Source: Chlorops oryzae
Taxonomy: Eukaryota; Arthropoda; Insecta; Diptera; Chloropidae
DNA length: 64,000 nucleotides
Assembly: GCA_020466095.1 (NCBI GenBank)
Contig: CM035807.1
Span: forward strand, 48,473,004-48,537,003
Direction: 5' to 3'
The stretch's first letter is position 1; every line of letters begins with the position of its first letter. This document shows, piece after piece, positions 44,150 through 55,670 of the stretch. A program made the position numbers and the translations under genes. The notes beneath the pieces were generated by a model. That model was not told where the DNA came from. It did not search any database and worked only from the letters and a program-made list of their open reading frames with translations.

Positions 44150-44740
44150 TGTTCAACACACCCTTTTTCTCCCCCACTGAGCGAACTTAAAACAACAAAA
44201 ATGTTAAACATAAAGAAAAGCACAAAGTCAACAATTTCCGCGCGAATGTAAGTCACAAGAAAGAAGGCAACGAGCTGGCGAGTCAGCAAATTATAAAGCA
44301 ACTGCATAAGCTGTTCAGAAAAGTTTTAACGGCCAACAAGAACAACAACAACAGCATCGCAAGCTTATGCACATTTTCAACGCGATCACTGACGAGAACA
44401 ACAACAGGCAGGTCAGCAGAATGGCAAATAAACAATAACAACAATGGTGCCGTTACATTACCCTTCCAGAAACGGTCACCGAAGCAAAATTGACCTACAA
44501 GTATCGCTCTGAAGAAGTTGTCAACCAGGCGATTTCGCTCTATATAAACTTGGTTTCGATGATTGGACGGGGACTTCTGCGAGCTTACTCGCCAAAGGGC
44601 CACGATGTAGAAGCGTATAGAATAATTATAAAGATTAATAAATTGTCAAGAACTTGTATTAAATTTTAATTCAATAAATGGATATTAAATTAAACTCCTT
44701 TGCGTTCCTTTTTATTTTTTTTAAAGGACATAGTCATATC
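44150..44740 (+). repeat. Possible solo LTR
   Basis: The layout of an LTR promoter: CAA-rich upstream region, TATATAAAC at 44541-44549, a start-proximal GGGGACTTCTGC, and AATAAA at 44673-44678. No matching second copy or clean target duplication was found, so the boundaries are approximate. Confidence 0.35.
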
Positions 44741-46029
44741 TAACACAATGTATTGATCTGACTTGCGTACACACGAGCCACGGCCTTAAGATCACTAAAA
44801 CGTATGATAAAACAGGTACCAGTTGACTTAAAGGTAAAATAACACATTGAAAACATTGTTTAGGGGAGGCATCATCATTATATTTTGGAATTATGGCGGC
44901 ATAGAATTTCTGAGGTATGCGCGGGGGTGGTTGAGAAAAAAATTGCCGATCATGTTTTTCCTCCTATAGCAACTTTTTTTTACCAGCATTTTTGAATCGG
45001 CGAAAGAAGTTTTTAACTGTTATTCCCTAGAAGAAAAGTGTGCATTTTAAAAATGAAATAAATTCCGTTAACCGCTATATCACGAAAATAGCAATACTTT
45101 GGAAAAAATGTCTCGATAGTTTTTGTAGAGAATCGGATGATCATCAATTTTTATCTGAACTCTTTTTGCTGCAAAACTGACCGTTTCGCTGAAAAACAAA
45201 ATTTTTTTTTTGGCAACATTTGACTTTGAATACATTTTTTTTTCACAAGGGGATGTGATGAGGACTTTTCAAAACCCATTTATAATATAATAGTTTACTT
45301 AACATTCATATCAATATCTCTGTAGGAATTTTTTTTAACCTTCTCATTCGAATATGCCTGGACTTGGTTCTCCTATATTTAGATTCAATTGACGAAAGCT
45401 TTGCCTTGAAAAGCTGATCCTTGCTTCATAGTATTCTGAACATTCATAGCAATTTTAAGCTCTCTGGGTATATTTTTGTCCTTCAAAGTTCGTATGACTG
45501 GACTAATTTCTCCTAAACTTAGATTAAATTGACGAAAGTTTTGCCTTGAAAAGCATGCCCTTGTCCATCCATGAACGTTTCTTTCCATCAAATCATATAT
45601 TATCAGGATTAGCTGCTGCCAGCTATTGTGGGGTTCTTAGTTAAAATTTGCGTCATATTATTCCGCCATTTGCTTTAACAAAGCTGTCTTTGATTTTGGT
45701 AGCAACTTGTTTGGTAATTCCATTACTCTGTTTGCATATTTGAGCTGTGTTTTAAGGGACTCAATATAAAGCGTTGATTACCCTGTTCTTGTGCGTATCA
45801 TGCATTTTGGCGAATTGAAAGGAAGCCGGAAAACGCGCTTATTTTTTTTTAGCTTGTTGCGTACATTTAATATTAAAGTTTGCATTATAATAAATCCACA
45901 GGGCCAAACAAAGTAATATTTAGGTAGTTCTAAAGTTTCGGTAGCCTTTCAAAAGTTAACCTCTCTTTTGCGCCGCCTGTGTTTTCTGAAAATCATGACT
46001 TAATTTTTTTCGCTGGTTATGCAGGCTTT
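44741..46029. other. Unassigned, with a partial duplication
   Basis: A ~36-bp segment TTAGATT(C/A)AATTGACGAAAG (45379 and 45520) is duplicated 141 bp apart within a minus-strand open stretch (45385-45850) that I could not assign. The rest is AT-rich. Confidence 0.35.
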
Positions 46030-46590
46030 CTCATCGCTGGGGAGATGACTGAGCACATTTTAAGACGCATAAACGGGGTTCCTGGACACAAGGACAACCA
46101 TGACAATTAAATGGTAGATGAACTAGGTAGACAGGTACGGCAGTATAGATTCTTCCGGTAAAAGAAAGTGAAGGTATACCTCTAGCGACTTGTCGGCTCC
46201 GGCTTAACTATTGCACCAATAGGCAATTCGCGCGTAGGTGGTAAACCCAACCCACATGCTCCAAAGCCAAAGCATTGTGGCCACTCTTAAACCTAAAAGA
46301 TAAAAAGAGCTAATTCAGATCGTTTGACCAAATTTATCTGCATTAGTTGGCATCATAACAGGTAACTGTCCACTGAGAGCTCACGCTATGAGACTACAAG
46401 GTAACAGATCCCTCTATTTCAGGTCCTGCTAAGCGGATGATGAAGCAGAATTTCCGTTGCACCTTTTACTGCCATGCCCAGCATTTGCTGGGACAAGATA
46501 AGCTTACTTGGGAAATTAACTCATTCAATCCTTAGGGCACTTCGTAAATCTTGTCGAAATCGCGGGCTTTGTGGCCAGCTCAAAATGGCT
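46030..46590 (+). pseudogene. LINE RNase H-domain remnant
   Basis: In shifting + strand frames the text follows a LINE-encoded RNase H and its tail: VPGHKDNHDN-MVDELGRQ near 46080-46130 (usual W-PGH ... N..AD.LA), then ITGHC-LRAHAMRLQ near 46355-46400 and a cysteine-bearing FRSC segment. Stops throughout. Fits I/LOA/R1-type LINEs. Clade uncertain. Confidence 0.6.
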
Positions 46591-46599
46591 CTAGAGATT

Positions 46600-47198
46600 G
46601 GTGTTGACCTAAATAAGAGTATAACAACGGACCTCAACTTATGCAGTCTTCATGTTTTGGTGTATTCATGCATTAAATTGATCATCATTTGCATCATTCT
46701 AGGCGCCTCTTTTATAAACACAAAGTCGTCTGCATACATCAAGCATTTTGTTTACACTTTATTGAGCGCTGCTTTGCAGCTTAAATAAAGGCTTCCTCTT
46801 ATGCGCTGATCTACTAAATACATATATAGAATAGAACATATCGAATCTACAAAAACATAAATGGTTTCATGCATATATTGACAAATACTTATTCCATGCT
46901 AGTAAGGAGAAATTGTCAACTATTGAGCATGTTCTTCGGAATCCAGCTTGGAATTTGCGTAGGAGATCATGATCCTTGACGAACTGTTATATACATTCAT
47001 GAAGTACGCTAGTAAAAACTTGGCGTAGAGAAACGATATGCCTCGATAGCTACCGGCTTTTTTGGGTCCCTTTTTTGTATATTGGAATTATGTTTTCTGC
47101 TCTTAAGGCGTTAGGAACTTCGCTTTTTCGAAAAATGTGTTATCAAGGGTCGTCGCCATTTTCTTCACGAACTCTGTCGATGCACGTTTTTAAGACTC
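46600..47198 (-). pseudogene. LINE reverse transcriptase remnant, interrupted by a mariner
   Basis: Minus-strand RT text: VLKTCIDRVREENGDDP near 47180, ALRAENIIPIYKKG near 47090, LLRKFQAGFRRTCSIVDN near 46930, and the catalytic YADDFVFIKEAPRMM near 46700-46740. Frames shift repeatedly. The upstream part of the same LINE is probably 51228-51500, on the far side of the mariner insertion. Confidence 0.7.
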
Positions 47199-47455
47199 TA
47201 CAGGGTTGGCACTCATAAGTGTCGCACCTTTCTGACTTCATAAAATAAAGAAACTACACAATATTCGGGCCCATTATGGTTGTCGCCGTCGACGCAAAAA
47301 AGAAGTGAGGCGACGAATTCGCATTACGGTAGTCGCCGTCGACGGCTTTCGTCGCCGTCAACTCTATGTACCGATTACCGTTGTCGAAACGAAAGTCGAT
47401 ACTTATCGTTTTCTGTCGCTAACTATTTTGATGACGACAGGCCGGTGACACAAAA

Positions 47456-48056
47456 ATGAAGGTGACAAATCAAAATCAATTTGAACTGCTTGTCAGCGAA
47501 CTTGGAAAAAATTCAAGCTTAGCAAAAGGTTTCCAGAAGGGAAATGTACAAATTTCTTATAAAGAAGAATGGGAAGCTATTGCAACAAAATTAAACGCGT
47601 TGGGTCCTCCTATAAGGAATAGCGCTGGTTTGCAAAAAGTAAGTAAACTTGAACTCAGTCTTAATTCGTTAGCTCGGATGACCATTAAACCAATTATAAG
47701 TGTGGAAGGACCTCAAGTTCAAAGTCAAGAAGAAACTGGTTTACAATAAAAGCGAGGCCAATGCCACAGGTGGAGGTATTTTCAAACAAATTCCTCTATC
47801 CTCTCTTGAAGAATCTGTGGCAAATTTAGTCCAGTTCGACAAACTCATAAATCCGCAAAGAGTTGCGTTTGGAGCAGTAAGCTCAGAGCGGCATGATTCA
47901 AATGCAGGAAATACCGAAAATGCAGAAAATATCCCAATCGCAATATGTGAGCCGACGGAACCGTGTGTGCCATCTTCTTCGAAAAGGCTATGCTCGTCAA
48001 AAACAAAAAAACAAAAACTAAACATGGATGAAGTTTTGAATTACATTCAAAAATAA
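47456..48056 (+). CDS. Myb/SANT-like DNA-binding protein of the Harbinger element
   Basis: The helper protein that in PIF/Harbinger elements binds transposon ends and brings the transposase to the nucleus. Exon 1 (47456-47642) holds the first part of the trihelix-like domain (EEWEAIATKLNALGPPIR). A 58-bp intron with donor GTAAAC at 47643 and acceptor ending AG at 47700 keeps frame into exon 2 (MWKDLKFKVKKKL, then ATGGG). The stronger-looking donor GTAAGT at 47639 would shift the frame. The frame ends at TAA 48054. Coiled-coil text continues beyond it in other frames to ~48280, so the original C-terminus has probably been lost. Confidence 0.7.
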
Positions 48057-48281
48057 AGCGACTTACAGAACAAAAATACGGAGGAAACGCTTAAAACCCT
48101 TAAGGCGATAGAGAACCACCTCAAGGATAGCGCATATTACCAACGAAAAATGAGGAAGAGCACTAACGAATCTTGAAAAGGCAGGCCGAAAAACAAGCAC
48201 AAAATCTGGAAATTGACAGAGAAATAAAAAAGAAGAAGTTGGAAGTATTGGAAAAGCAACTTAACGCTTTTATGGAGTAAC
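48057..48281 (+). pseudogene. Lost C-terminal coiled coil of the Myb-like protein
   Basis: After TAA 48054 the same frame reads LQNKNTEETLKTLKAIENHL to a stop near 48174. Another frame continues EKQAQNLEIDREIKKKKLEV to TAA near 48281. This looks like the original C-terminal coiled coil, cut by a nonsense change and a frameshift. Confidence 0.5.
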
Positions 48282-48498
48282 TGAAAGCTGTGAAATTTTA
48301 ATTGTTAATGTCAGAAATACTGTTTTTTTTTATGTAGAAAGTCTTTTTTTTATATACGTTAATAAGACTAATATTTTTAAGTGTTTTTTTTTTTTACATC
48401 GCGAAGACTGCTTTTGAACTTTTTTTTTTATGTTTTTTATGCTGAACGTCAGGAAGACTGTTTTTACTTTAAGTGTAGTAGTCAACATTGAAAAAAAA

Positions 48499-49745
48499 TC
48501 ACAATAAATTGTCTCTTATTGCATTACGGATTTCTGTGCCTTCAGCGGTCTCATCTTCTCTTCCTTCTTCCGGCCCAGCTACAACCTCCTGCTCGAGAAT
48601 CTCCATGTTTTCCAAATGGGCTGAGTTGTAATGAATACAAACATTGTGGAGAGCGGCACATACGTTTGCTATTTTCGTTGCCTTTTCTGGTTTGTAGTGT
48701 AGCTCCCGGGCACCCAATAAGCATCGGAATCTTGATTTTAACAAACTTTTGGTGCGCTCCACAATATTTCTCGATTTGGCATGGGTTGCATTGTTGTTGC
48801 TCTCTCCGCTTCCAGGCTGAACCGACCGATAAGGTGTCATTAAATATGGCATTAAGGGATAACCCTCATCACCTACGTTAAAATAGATATTTTAATAACT
48901 TTTCCCATTGTTTTGAATGCAATTTTACCCAGAAGCCAAGAATTACGTTCGCCGTTGTCGAACCGCTCTTGGAGTATTCGTTTAATTTCACTCACGTTCC
49001 ACACAAGGGAATCATGAGCAGACCCAGCATACCGAGCGTCGAGAAATCGTATCCGCATTTTATTGTCGCATACCTAATAAATGTAAATTGGGAAAGGGAA
49101 ATGGTTTATAATTATGTTTTTACAAAATGATTTTATTTACTTACTACCATAGCATTTAAACTATAAAGTCCTTTTCTGTTGTAGTAAAGGTTTGCATTTC
49201 TTCCTTCGGGGGAAATCATTTTGATGTGCATGTGATCAACGCATCCTATAACACCCGGGAAGCCAGTCGCATTAAAAAAATATTCCTTTGCCTGCATATG
49301 TTCATCCTGTGTCATGTCGCAAAGAGTCGATTCAATCGCATTGAGGACTTCGGTCAAAGTAACGCTTACCGTTGGTTGTGCTACCGCGAGATTAAAATCA
49401 TTCCCAACGCTGGTTTGGTATGATCCCTGCGCTAGAAACCGCAGTGCAGTTGCCAACTTCACCTCTGGTGTAAGAGCACATGATCGACGGGAAACTTTCA
49501 GTTTGGGTCGGATTTGCTCTACCACATACTTAATGGCATCTTTGTTGAGTCTAAAATAGTTTATAAACCTAAAAACATACGATTTAACGTACCTTGTAAC
49601 GATTTCATTCTAATATTTATACTTACTTTGACTCAAGCAAACTAAAAATATCGACGTTCTGTCGCAAAGCTCTCCTCGGGACAGTTTCACCATTGTCCTC
49701 TTCATCTTCGCTCGAAATAAGCAATAACAAGGCTTCGTTGATCAT
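48499..49745 (-). CDS. HARBI1-like Harbinger transposase, four exons, intact
   Basis: Minus-strand exons 49745-49627, 49568-49145, 49073-48929 and 48872-48499 join through GT-AG introns (GTAAGT, GTAAGT and GTAAAA donors) into one open frame of 353 codons, close to the family's ~350. The DDE nuclease residues are visible: Asp in GVIGCVDHMHIK (exon 2), Asp in AGSAHDSLVW (exon 3), the conserved DEGYPLMPYL, and Glu in RNIVERTKSLLKSRF (exon 4). The N-terminus has an acidic stretch (SSEDEEDNGE). No stop or frameshift is seen in the model. The overlapping + strand frames are antisense. Confidence 0.9.
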
Positions 49746-50028
49746 ATTTTCTTTATTTGATTCTCTTGTAAACAATCACTTTTGAAAACATATGTTAATT
49801 TTTTCAGAATGCCGGTAAGAGCGTTGCCATATTTTCTTACAAAAAGTCGTCGTCGCTACGCACCACATACATAATACCGATTTATGAGCGAAGCGTCGAC
49901 GACGACGACGACGACTTCGACTCAGAGTCGATGACTTCGACTCAGAGTCGACGGCGACGTATGCGGCGACTACTGTAATAGGCCTGATTATTACGAAGGA
50001 AATTTTAAATTATTCATTAAAGTTTTAT

Positions 50029-51075
50029 TTAGAGTTTCTGGTCATGCATTTCGAAACTCTCTCCTTTAATTTTTTTCACCATCCGTAAACGTTTTTCAAA
50101 ATTTGCGCAAGCGGCACGCATCTCCGTCTGTGGAACATCGGCCCATATCTTAGACAATCGGCGCTTGAAACTTGTTGCTGTCATGTTTTTTACGTTCTTC
50201 AATTTACCCATCATCGTCCCCCAAATGGAGAAAACCAAGGAATTTAAGTCGGTGGAAGAGGGGGCCATTTATCTATAGATATAAAGCACGGTTATTCGTT
50301 TTTGCACCATTCTTGTACGATTTTGTCTTGTGGGCAGGTGCAGAATCTTGTTGAAATCAAAAATGCTCTTTTTCACACATTTTTTTTTGGCAAACGGCAA
50401 CATGGGCTCCATGAGTTCCTTTTCCAAGTAATATTTGGGATTTATTTTGACCCCTCTTTCTATGAAGAGAAGGGTAAGCTTACCCTTTTTGGATACAGCA
50501 CCGCAAACCATAACGGACGTTACGTTTTGGAATCCTTCAACCCCTTTTTTATCTGTTGGGATATCCTCCATGCTTGCCGCGTAGACCATGTCGTTAAGGA
50601 GGTTGTGACTTGCTTGCAATAAGAAAAGTTTTTCATCGCTAAACAGGACATTGCAATCTGCGTACCGCTTAAGCAGTTCTGCACTTCTTTGTGTTCGCAT
50701 TATACGCTGACGTTCCGTTATGAATTTACATGAATTTACTTCTTTTTATAAGCCTTGAGTCCCAAATCATTTTTAATAATGTGTCGGATCGAATGACGAC
50801 TGACGTTTAGCTCCTCAGCCATTTTATTCGCTGAAATTGCACAGTTTCGTCGAATTCTCTCTCGGAATTTTTTTCTAGCTGTGGAGTTGTAACGGTACGC
50901 CTTGCAGTGGGTTTTCGTTTTGGTTTAACGGATCCAGTTCTCTTATATCTAGCCATTGCACGTTGGACAAATCACCTATTCTCTTTGAAGTTTTTTAAAC
51001 TTTTAACGATTTCGCATGTTGGTTTGCCTTCCAAATGCAATTTCAATACCAATTGTCTTATTGCTTCCATATTGG
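50029..51075 (-). pseudogene. DD37D mariner transposase, frameshifted
   Basis: The minus strand carries helix-turn-helix segments (LVLKLHLEGKPTCEIVKSL near 51050, YKRTGSVKPKRKP near 50930), then the catalytic half: VLFSDEKLF (first Asp) near 50640, VMVCGAVSKKGK near 50500. The second Asp block QQDSAP is in another frame near 50335. In SSTDLNSLVFSIW (near 50240) the usual third Asp reads Val. At least two frame changes (near 50360 and 50275). Ends HDQKL at 50029. Dead copy. Confidence 0.8.
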
Positions 51076-51227
51076 TAACGCTTCAATCTAGGACGTGATT
51101 TTGCAAACAGCTGATAAATTCAGTACACAATAAATACCAGTTAAAAATAAAAAAGGTATTATAATACCCATGGCTACCGAATAACTGGTACTTTCATAAG
51201 TGCGACATCTTAAGGGCCAACCCTGTA

Positions 51228-51500
51228 TAGGATATCTTTCTACATCTGGCGTTTTTTTTTCCTTGCAGTAATAAGGATTTTTTTGATTTCGGTTGTGGTT
51301 ATCTCTTTGTGTAAAATTTAACGCCAATAATGCTGCATTTAATTCTGAACTTTTTTGTGTTTTCGACCATTTGCTACTCGGACTGCTTTTCAAAAGTTTT
51401 TGCTGTACATTGCCCTTTAAAGCATTAATCTGCGTTCCTTCGTTCACTAAACTGCTTATAATATTTCTAAATGCGTCCCCCCTAGTGGGAAGCAAGGATC
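51228..51500 (-). pseudogene. Upstream part of the interrupted LINE
   Basis: The minus-strand frame reads DAFRNIISSLVNEGTQINALKG, then KEKKTPDVERYPI, ending exactly at the mariner TA. The LINE RT remnant resumes at 47198 on the other side in the same orientation. Inferred to be one LINE split by the mariner. The domain is not identified. Confidence 0.45.
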
Positions 51501-51777
51501 TGGACCATAGGATTCCTGGCTGGAACCTTGCAAGGTAGACTGCCCGTTCATTTTGGTCAATACCAGAATTTGACCTACATCAGTCTAACTTCATTGCTTC
51601 ATGCACATCCTCGAAGTTTTACAGCGCACTCCTGTACCATAGTGCTACGTATGGTCGTTTGCTTCATGCTCTTGATCAGCGCTTGTTTGTCCAGGCCAAT
51701 CAGAACTGATTTCCGTTGTGCCCGCTTTACAGAGCGAAAAAGTATTTGCATGAATATCCATTACATGCATGCACATT

Positions 51778-52065
51778 AGGGTGTAGCTTATTTTTAAAAA
51801 TGTTGAAACCTCATGTTTGCCGGGCTGACTCTTTTTCGCTTTCGGTCGAAAAGGAAGGAATAATAAATTGGTGGCGATACAACAACGCCTTATGGTGCCG
51901 GAAATGCTACAAAGTTGAAAATGTATCTTATATGGGGAAAATGCCATTTTTTTTTTGTTGCTATTTTTGGTTTTAAAACCGGCCCACTTATTCAAAATAT
52001 AGATAAAATGGTCATTACACGCAATTTTTCGATGTATTCTGTATTTTTTTTTTATTGAATATGCA
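51778..52065 (+). repeat. Left inverted terminus
   Basis: Pairs with 58855-59131. Shared words include GGTGGCGATACAACAACGCC and GGTGCCGGAAATGCTACAAA. Confidence 0.85.
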
Positions 52066-52607
52066 ACAATCAGGCATGTGCAAGAATCCGAAAACGTTCG
52101 AAAATGAAATGAATCCGAAAAAAGGGTGTGCTGGAAATCACTTTCCACAAAAATAAAGGGCGGATTAATTTCGACAGTTATGTCAGTTATAAAAATTTTG
52201 AAAACAATTAAGGCTCAAAAATAAATTTTCAAAATTAAAAAATTTTGTATACAAAAAATTTATGGCATTTTATGAATATTACACGAAAGATATTACATAA
52301 TAAATAATTGATAACTTTCACAATTGAAGTTCGAACTTCTTCGAACATCATTCATTTCGATCGAAATCCAGCACATCTCGAACTGATTCGATCGAATTGT
52401 AAAACGAAAAAGTGAAAATATGGCTCTTTCAGCGAATCTTTTCTTAGAATTACTGTTAAATACGCGTTCACTTGCGACAGCTCGTTTCGGTATTCGGTTG
52501 CTACAGTGCTTTGTGAACAGTGGCCTCTTTAATAATTGAATAAGAAAAGTGTGAATAAGAAATTTTTTTTTCACTGAAATATTTCCAACGAAAAATTCAA
52601 ATAAAAC

Positions 52608-53560
52608 ATGTCAAAGCCATCATCATCTACAACACCGACTCGAAGTACAAGTAAGTCTACTGAGGAAAAAACATAATATCGAATTAATTGGGTATAATTC
52701 GCATCAAAAAATATTTGTTGATCTTACGAAAGATCGAAGTGCATTACTAGCAATCCATCCAGCATTAATTTTTTGGAATTAAGCGAGAATTCCAACCCGC
52801 GAACCTCATAAATGTGCGTGTTAATTATTAAAGTTGTATGAAAAATATAGAAATGTTCAAAAAACTGCTGCCGGTAAAAGATCAAAGGCTCAACGTGAAA
52901 CTTCTGACAAGTTTGTTGAAAGTCTAGATGACTTTGACATTTCCAGTGCTGATGTAATCGAAACAATAGCAGTATAAGAAGATATGCAGAGTCTAGAATT
53001 GCAAAAGCAAAAAGGACCCCCAGGATGCATGCTTGGGGTCAATATGACGTTATATGAGCGCGAGAAAAGATCAGAAACTCGCAAATTGAAAGAAGAAGTA
53101 CGGAAGAAAAAGCACGCAAAAGAAATGGCTCGTCAAGAAGGTATTTTTTGGGTGCTACATATATGGTGATACAGTTCGTGAAAACAGTTTTTGACGATGT
53201 TTTGTAACCGTTGCTATTTATGTTTATGGAGATGATGAAGACGCGGATTTTGAATCACCGGACTGTGATGCGATTGATGATAACATTAAATCAGCTGAAT
53301 ATGCAAGATCGTCTACACCAGCCACAATAAGAGGGCGAAAACAATGTATGACTGAACGTTTACTCACAACGCTGGATATGGCTAAAACATCTAGTCGAAT
53401 GGCAGTGCATCGTTTGGCTGCAACTTGAGAAGCATATGGACATCGTCTGAAAGAATATTCTCTTAATCACAAGACCATTCATTATATGCGTAGAGAGTTT
53501 CGTCTAAGCCAATCAAACCAAATCGCCGTTGATTTCATTGACAACGTATGTCTTATCTAT
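52608..53560 (+). pseudogene. N-terminal fragments of an uncharacterised transposon protein
   Basis: A Ser/Thr-rich start (ATG 52608) runs to a GTAAGT donor-like site at ~52651. Further + strand pieces: GKRSKAQRETSDKFVESLDD near 52880, a Lys/Glu-rich coiled segment (LKEEVRKKKHAKEM, 52983-53169), an acidic DDEDADFESPDCDAIDDN near 53230-53290, and a helical segment MTERLLTTLDMAKTSSRMAVHRLAAT followed by a stop near 53428, then HRLKEYSLNHKTIHYMRREF. Frames shift. The last part resembles an insect transposon-associated protein family I cannot name. Confidence 0.5.
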
Positions 53561-54076
53561 CGAAACTCTATTTTCAACGGCTTTTTTTTTAAAGTTGATT
53601 CATGCAACGCTCCTCTGTCGTTTATAGTTGAAACGAATCGAATCAATGGTCGTTTATTTTGAAGGAAGGATATTGCCAGATTTATAAGGGCGCGAAAAGG
53701 TGGATAGCATTGCTATTTTGGTTAGTTACAACGGAACGTACAATTTCCTTGGTGCTCCTAAGAACCTTTCCTGAGATATGCAGTAACTAATTACACATTA
53801 GGAGCCTATTCGCTACAACGTCGTAAAGTGTGAGAGAGACACGCGCTCCTTTAATTCTTTAAAGTATGCCAACAATTAAACACCTTCGAAGTCGGTGTCA
53901 GTATTTGCTTTGAAAAACTAGTCGCAATAAGCTGTCCTGCCATTAATTTCGCATAAAAAATGGACATGTTCATTTCAATGGTGAAGTACAGCAGTAAAGT
54001 TGCATGCAACCCTGCGCACTTGATTACTTGACACCGTGAAAGTAAAGTATTTACTTCGAAGTGCTTTTCAATTTTT
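53561..54076. other. Non-coding stretch inside the unnamed element
   Basis: No readable frame. Bases near 53999-54060 (GCAACCCTGCGCACTTGATTACTTG...) resemble 63631-63690, hinting at another dispersed repeat. Confidence 0.3.
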
Positions 54077-54129
54077 TTGCACGTATTTCTTATGGGCGCT
54101 TTACTTACTGCATATGTCAGTATAGGCTC

Positions 54130-54453
54130 TAAGGTTGATACTGCAAATGGCAAAAGTATTGCTAATGCTGTTCATAAAACGTTGGTTGCATGGAAATTGA
54201 AAGAACGTTTAAAGGCCAAATCATTTGACACAACAACGGTGAATACTGGCAAAGTCAACGGAGCTGCATTTGAATTGAATAGGGCATTCAAGTTTTACTT
54301 GATTAATTTTGCTTGTAGGCATTATGTCTACGAGATTATATTGAATGGTGCTTTTAAAACGATATTTGAGGCTACTTCTGAGCCTGATGTCACCATTTTC
54401 GAAAGATTTTCGAAGTCATTGCCAAAGTTAAATCAAAAGTCGTTTAAAACTGG
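54130..54453 (+). pseudogene. Central domain of the uncharacterised transposon protein
   Basis: The + strand frame (ATG 54077 is probably not the real start) has the pattern SFDTTTVNTGKVNGA, then NFACRHYVYEI and FEATSEPDVTIFERF. A D-T-T ... N-T-G ... A-C-R-H-H arrangement recurs in many insect genomes in what I believe is an RNase H-fold transposase-like family. The frame runs into the LTR of the inserted BEL element at 54454. The matching continuation (IDDLVVSSKIDLIERE) follows the right LTR at 57997. Confidence 0.6.
54449..54453. repeat. Target-site duplication ACTGG (left)
   Basis: ACTGG at 54449-54453 is repeated at 57992-57996, flanking the BEL/Pao element. Confidence 0.9.
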
Positions 54454-54946
54454 TGTCCGTTTTTCCCGCTGTCACTACGTAGCTAAATCCCACCAGCGGC
54501 GAAAAAACGGGAAAAAGGAGGGCAGCACTTCGAGCCCAGCTGCTCGCCACTTTTCCCGCCGGGCTTGACTGGCAACACCGGTGGGTTTTTAAATAAGATT
54601 TAAAACGATTCGTAAAACGAAGCGCACGTCCGCGATCTTGCAAAAACGTTCCGCGAGTTTTTTATTCGAAAGTCACTCGATTGAAGTTCGAGCCGCGTTC
54701 GCGACATTTTTTTTGATAATATTGTAAACCGTCACTTAATCCACCAAGGGACCCATTTTAAAATCCACGAGGCAACCAACCAAAGCAGCATCCACAACGG
54801 CAGCAGCAACAACAACAACAACTATATTCATCTCAGCACCAGACATACCAGCAGCGATCCGTTCGACGTCGCCGTCATCAAAGGTACGTGCTTTTTATTG
54901 ACTTAAACGTGATTTCCCTTTGCCCCAATCTTTACGGGCCCAAACA
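54454..54946 (+). repeat. 5' LTR of the BEL/Pao element
   Basis: 493 bp from TGTCCGTTTTTCCC to GGGCCCAAACA. Includes CAA/CAG-rich sequence near 54790-54830. Differs from the 3' LTR at ~54638 and ~54655. Confidence 0.93.
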
Positions 54947-55229
54947 TTGGCGATCCTGTGTCCAGGAGTCCTGGCTTCTGGGAGAAAAATTCCATCCAGA
55001 GCCCATTCCAGTGCACGCGGTGTGAGCCTTCCAGTGCCCTTCAAAGTTCTAACGGACATTGGAATTGCAGTGCTTGGATTTTTCTCATTCGAATTTAAGT
55101 GCCTGTCTCGCTCTCGAGGCAAGGGGAAACCAACAGGTGAGCGGCAGCGGGGTGACCAGTGCGTGTACTTGCGTTGCTTTGTGTCTATGGTTGATCGGCC
55201 TAACGGCTTTTTGCACGCAAGAGAAGAGA

Positions 55230-55670
55230 AGACAAAGCAAATTGGACGACAAGCTCGTTGGTCAGCTGTATCGCAGCGCTGCTACCGTTTGTCTTTTCGG
55301 TCGCTGTTTCGATCTTTCGATTTGAATTCAAAGTTGGCGAGCGAAGCAAGGCGGATTTTTCTCGCATGCGATTTCTTCACTCAGAAGAATTGGAATTGTT
55401 GCATACACCAGACGAAAATTATTAGTGGGCTGCACTGCCTGGCCTGTTGAGAAATAAAGTATTGACAATTCAATTTCGACTACTTATTTTATTTGCGTAT
55501 TTGCTAAATTGATTGGTGTACTAGCTAACCAAATTAAATAAAGCCTGAACAATTTATAAACGATTTGAATTCCCAGATCAAGCAAATTAGACGAAAGAAC
55601 GTTGGTCCGCTATATCGCAGCGCTGCTACTTTGGTTTTTTTCGGTCGCTGTTTCAATCGTTCGATGGAAA
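55230..55670 (+). repeat. 345-bp-offset duplication in the BEL leader
   Basis: AGCAAATT...TATCGCAGCGCTGCTAC...TTTTCGGTCGCTGTTTC near 55236-55320 recurs at 55581-55665. Both copies encode LYRSAAT--FGRCF, so the start region of gag was duplicated. Confidence 0.8.

Larger units (their letters stand above)
47267..49985. mobile_element. PIF/Harbinger element with intact transposase
   Basis: About 2.7 kb. The imperfect inverted ends are GGGCCCATTATGG and AGGCCTATTACAG (complement), each followed by GTCGCCG-rich subterminal repeats (47284-47370, 49890-49975). It carries the two genes expected of this superfamily, a Myb/SANT-like protein (+) and a HARBI1-like nuclease (-), in convergent orientation. 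The 3-bp target duplication is not clear (flanks ATATTC and GATTAT). Confidence 0.88.
47201..51225 (-). mobile_element. DD37D-type mariner, host of a Harbinger element
   Basis: The ends CAGGGTTGGC (47201) and GCCAACCCTG complement (51225) continue as imperfect inverted repeats with ATAAGTGTCGCAC-like cores and are flanked by TA (47199-47200, 51226-51227). The transposase (minus strand) occupies 50029-51075. A PIF/Harbinger element is inserted near the 3' end (47267-49985). Confidence 0.8.

Noticed and set aside
47284..47370. GTCGAC-rich runs as a CpG-type promoter
   Set aside because: They are subterminal repeats of the Harbinger element, mirrored at its other end.
51645..52148. 167-codon minus-strand frame
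   Set aside because: Spans the edge and terminal inverted repeat of the unnamed DNA element, and the matching right repeat has no equivalent long frame.
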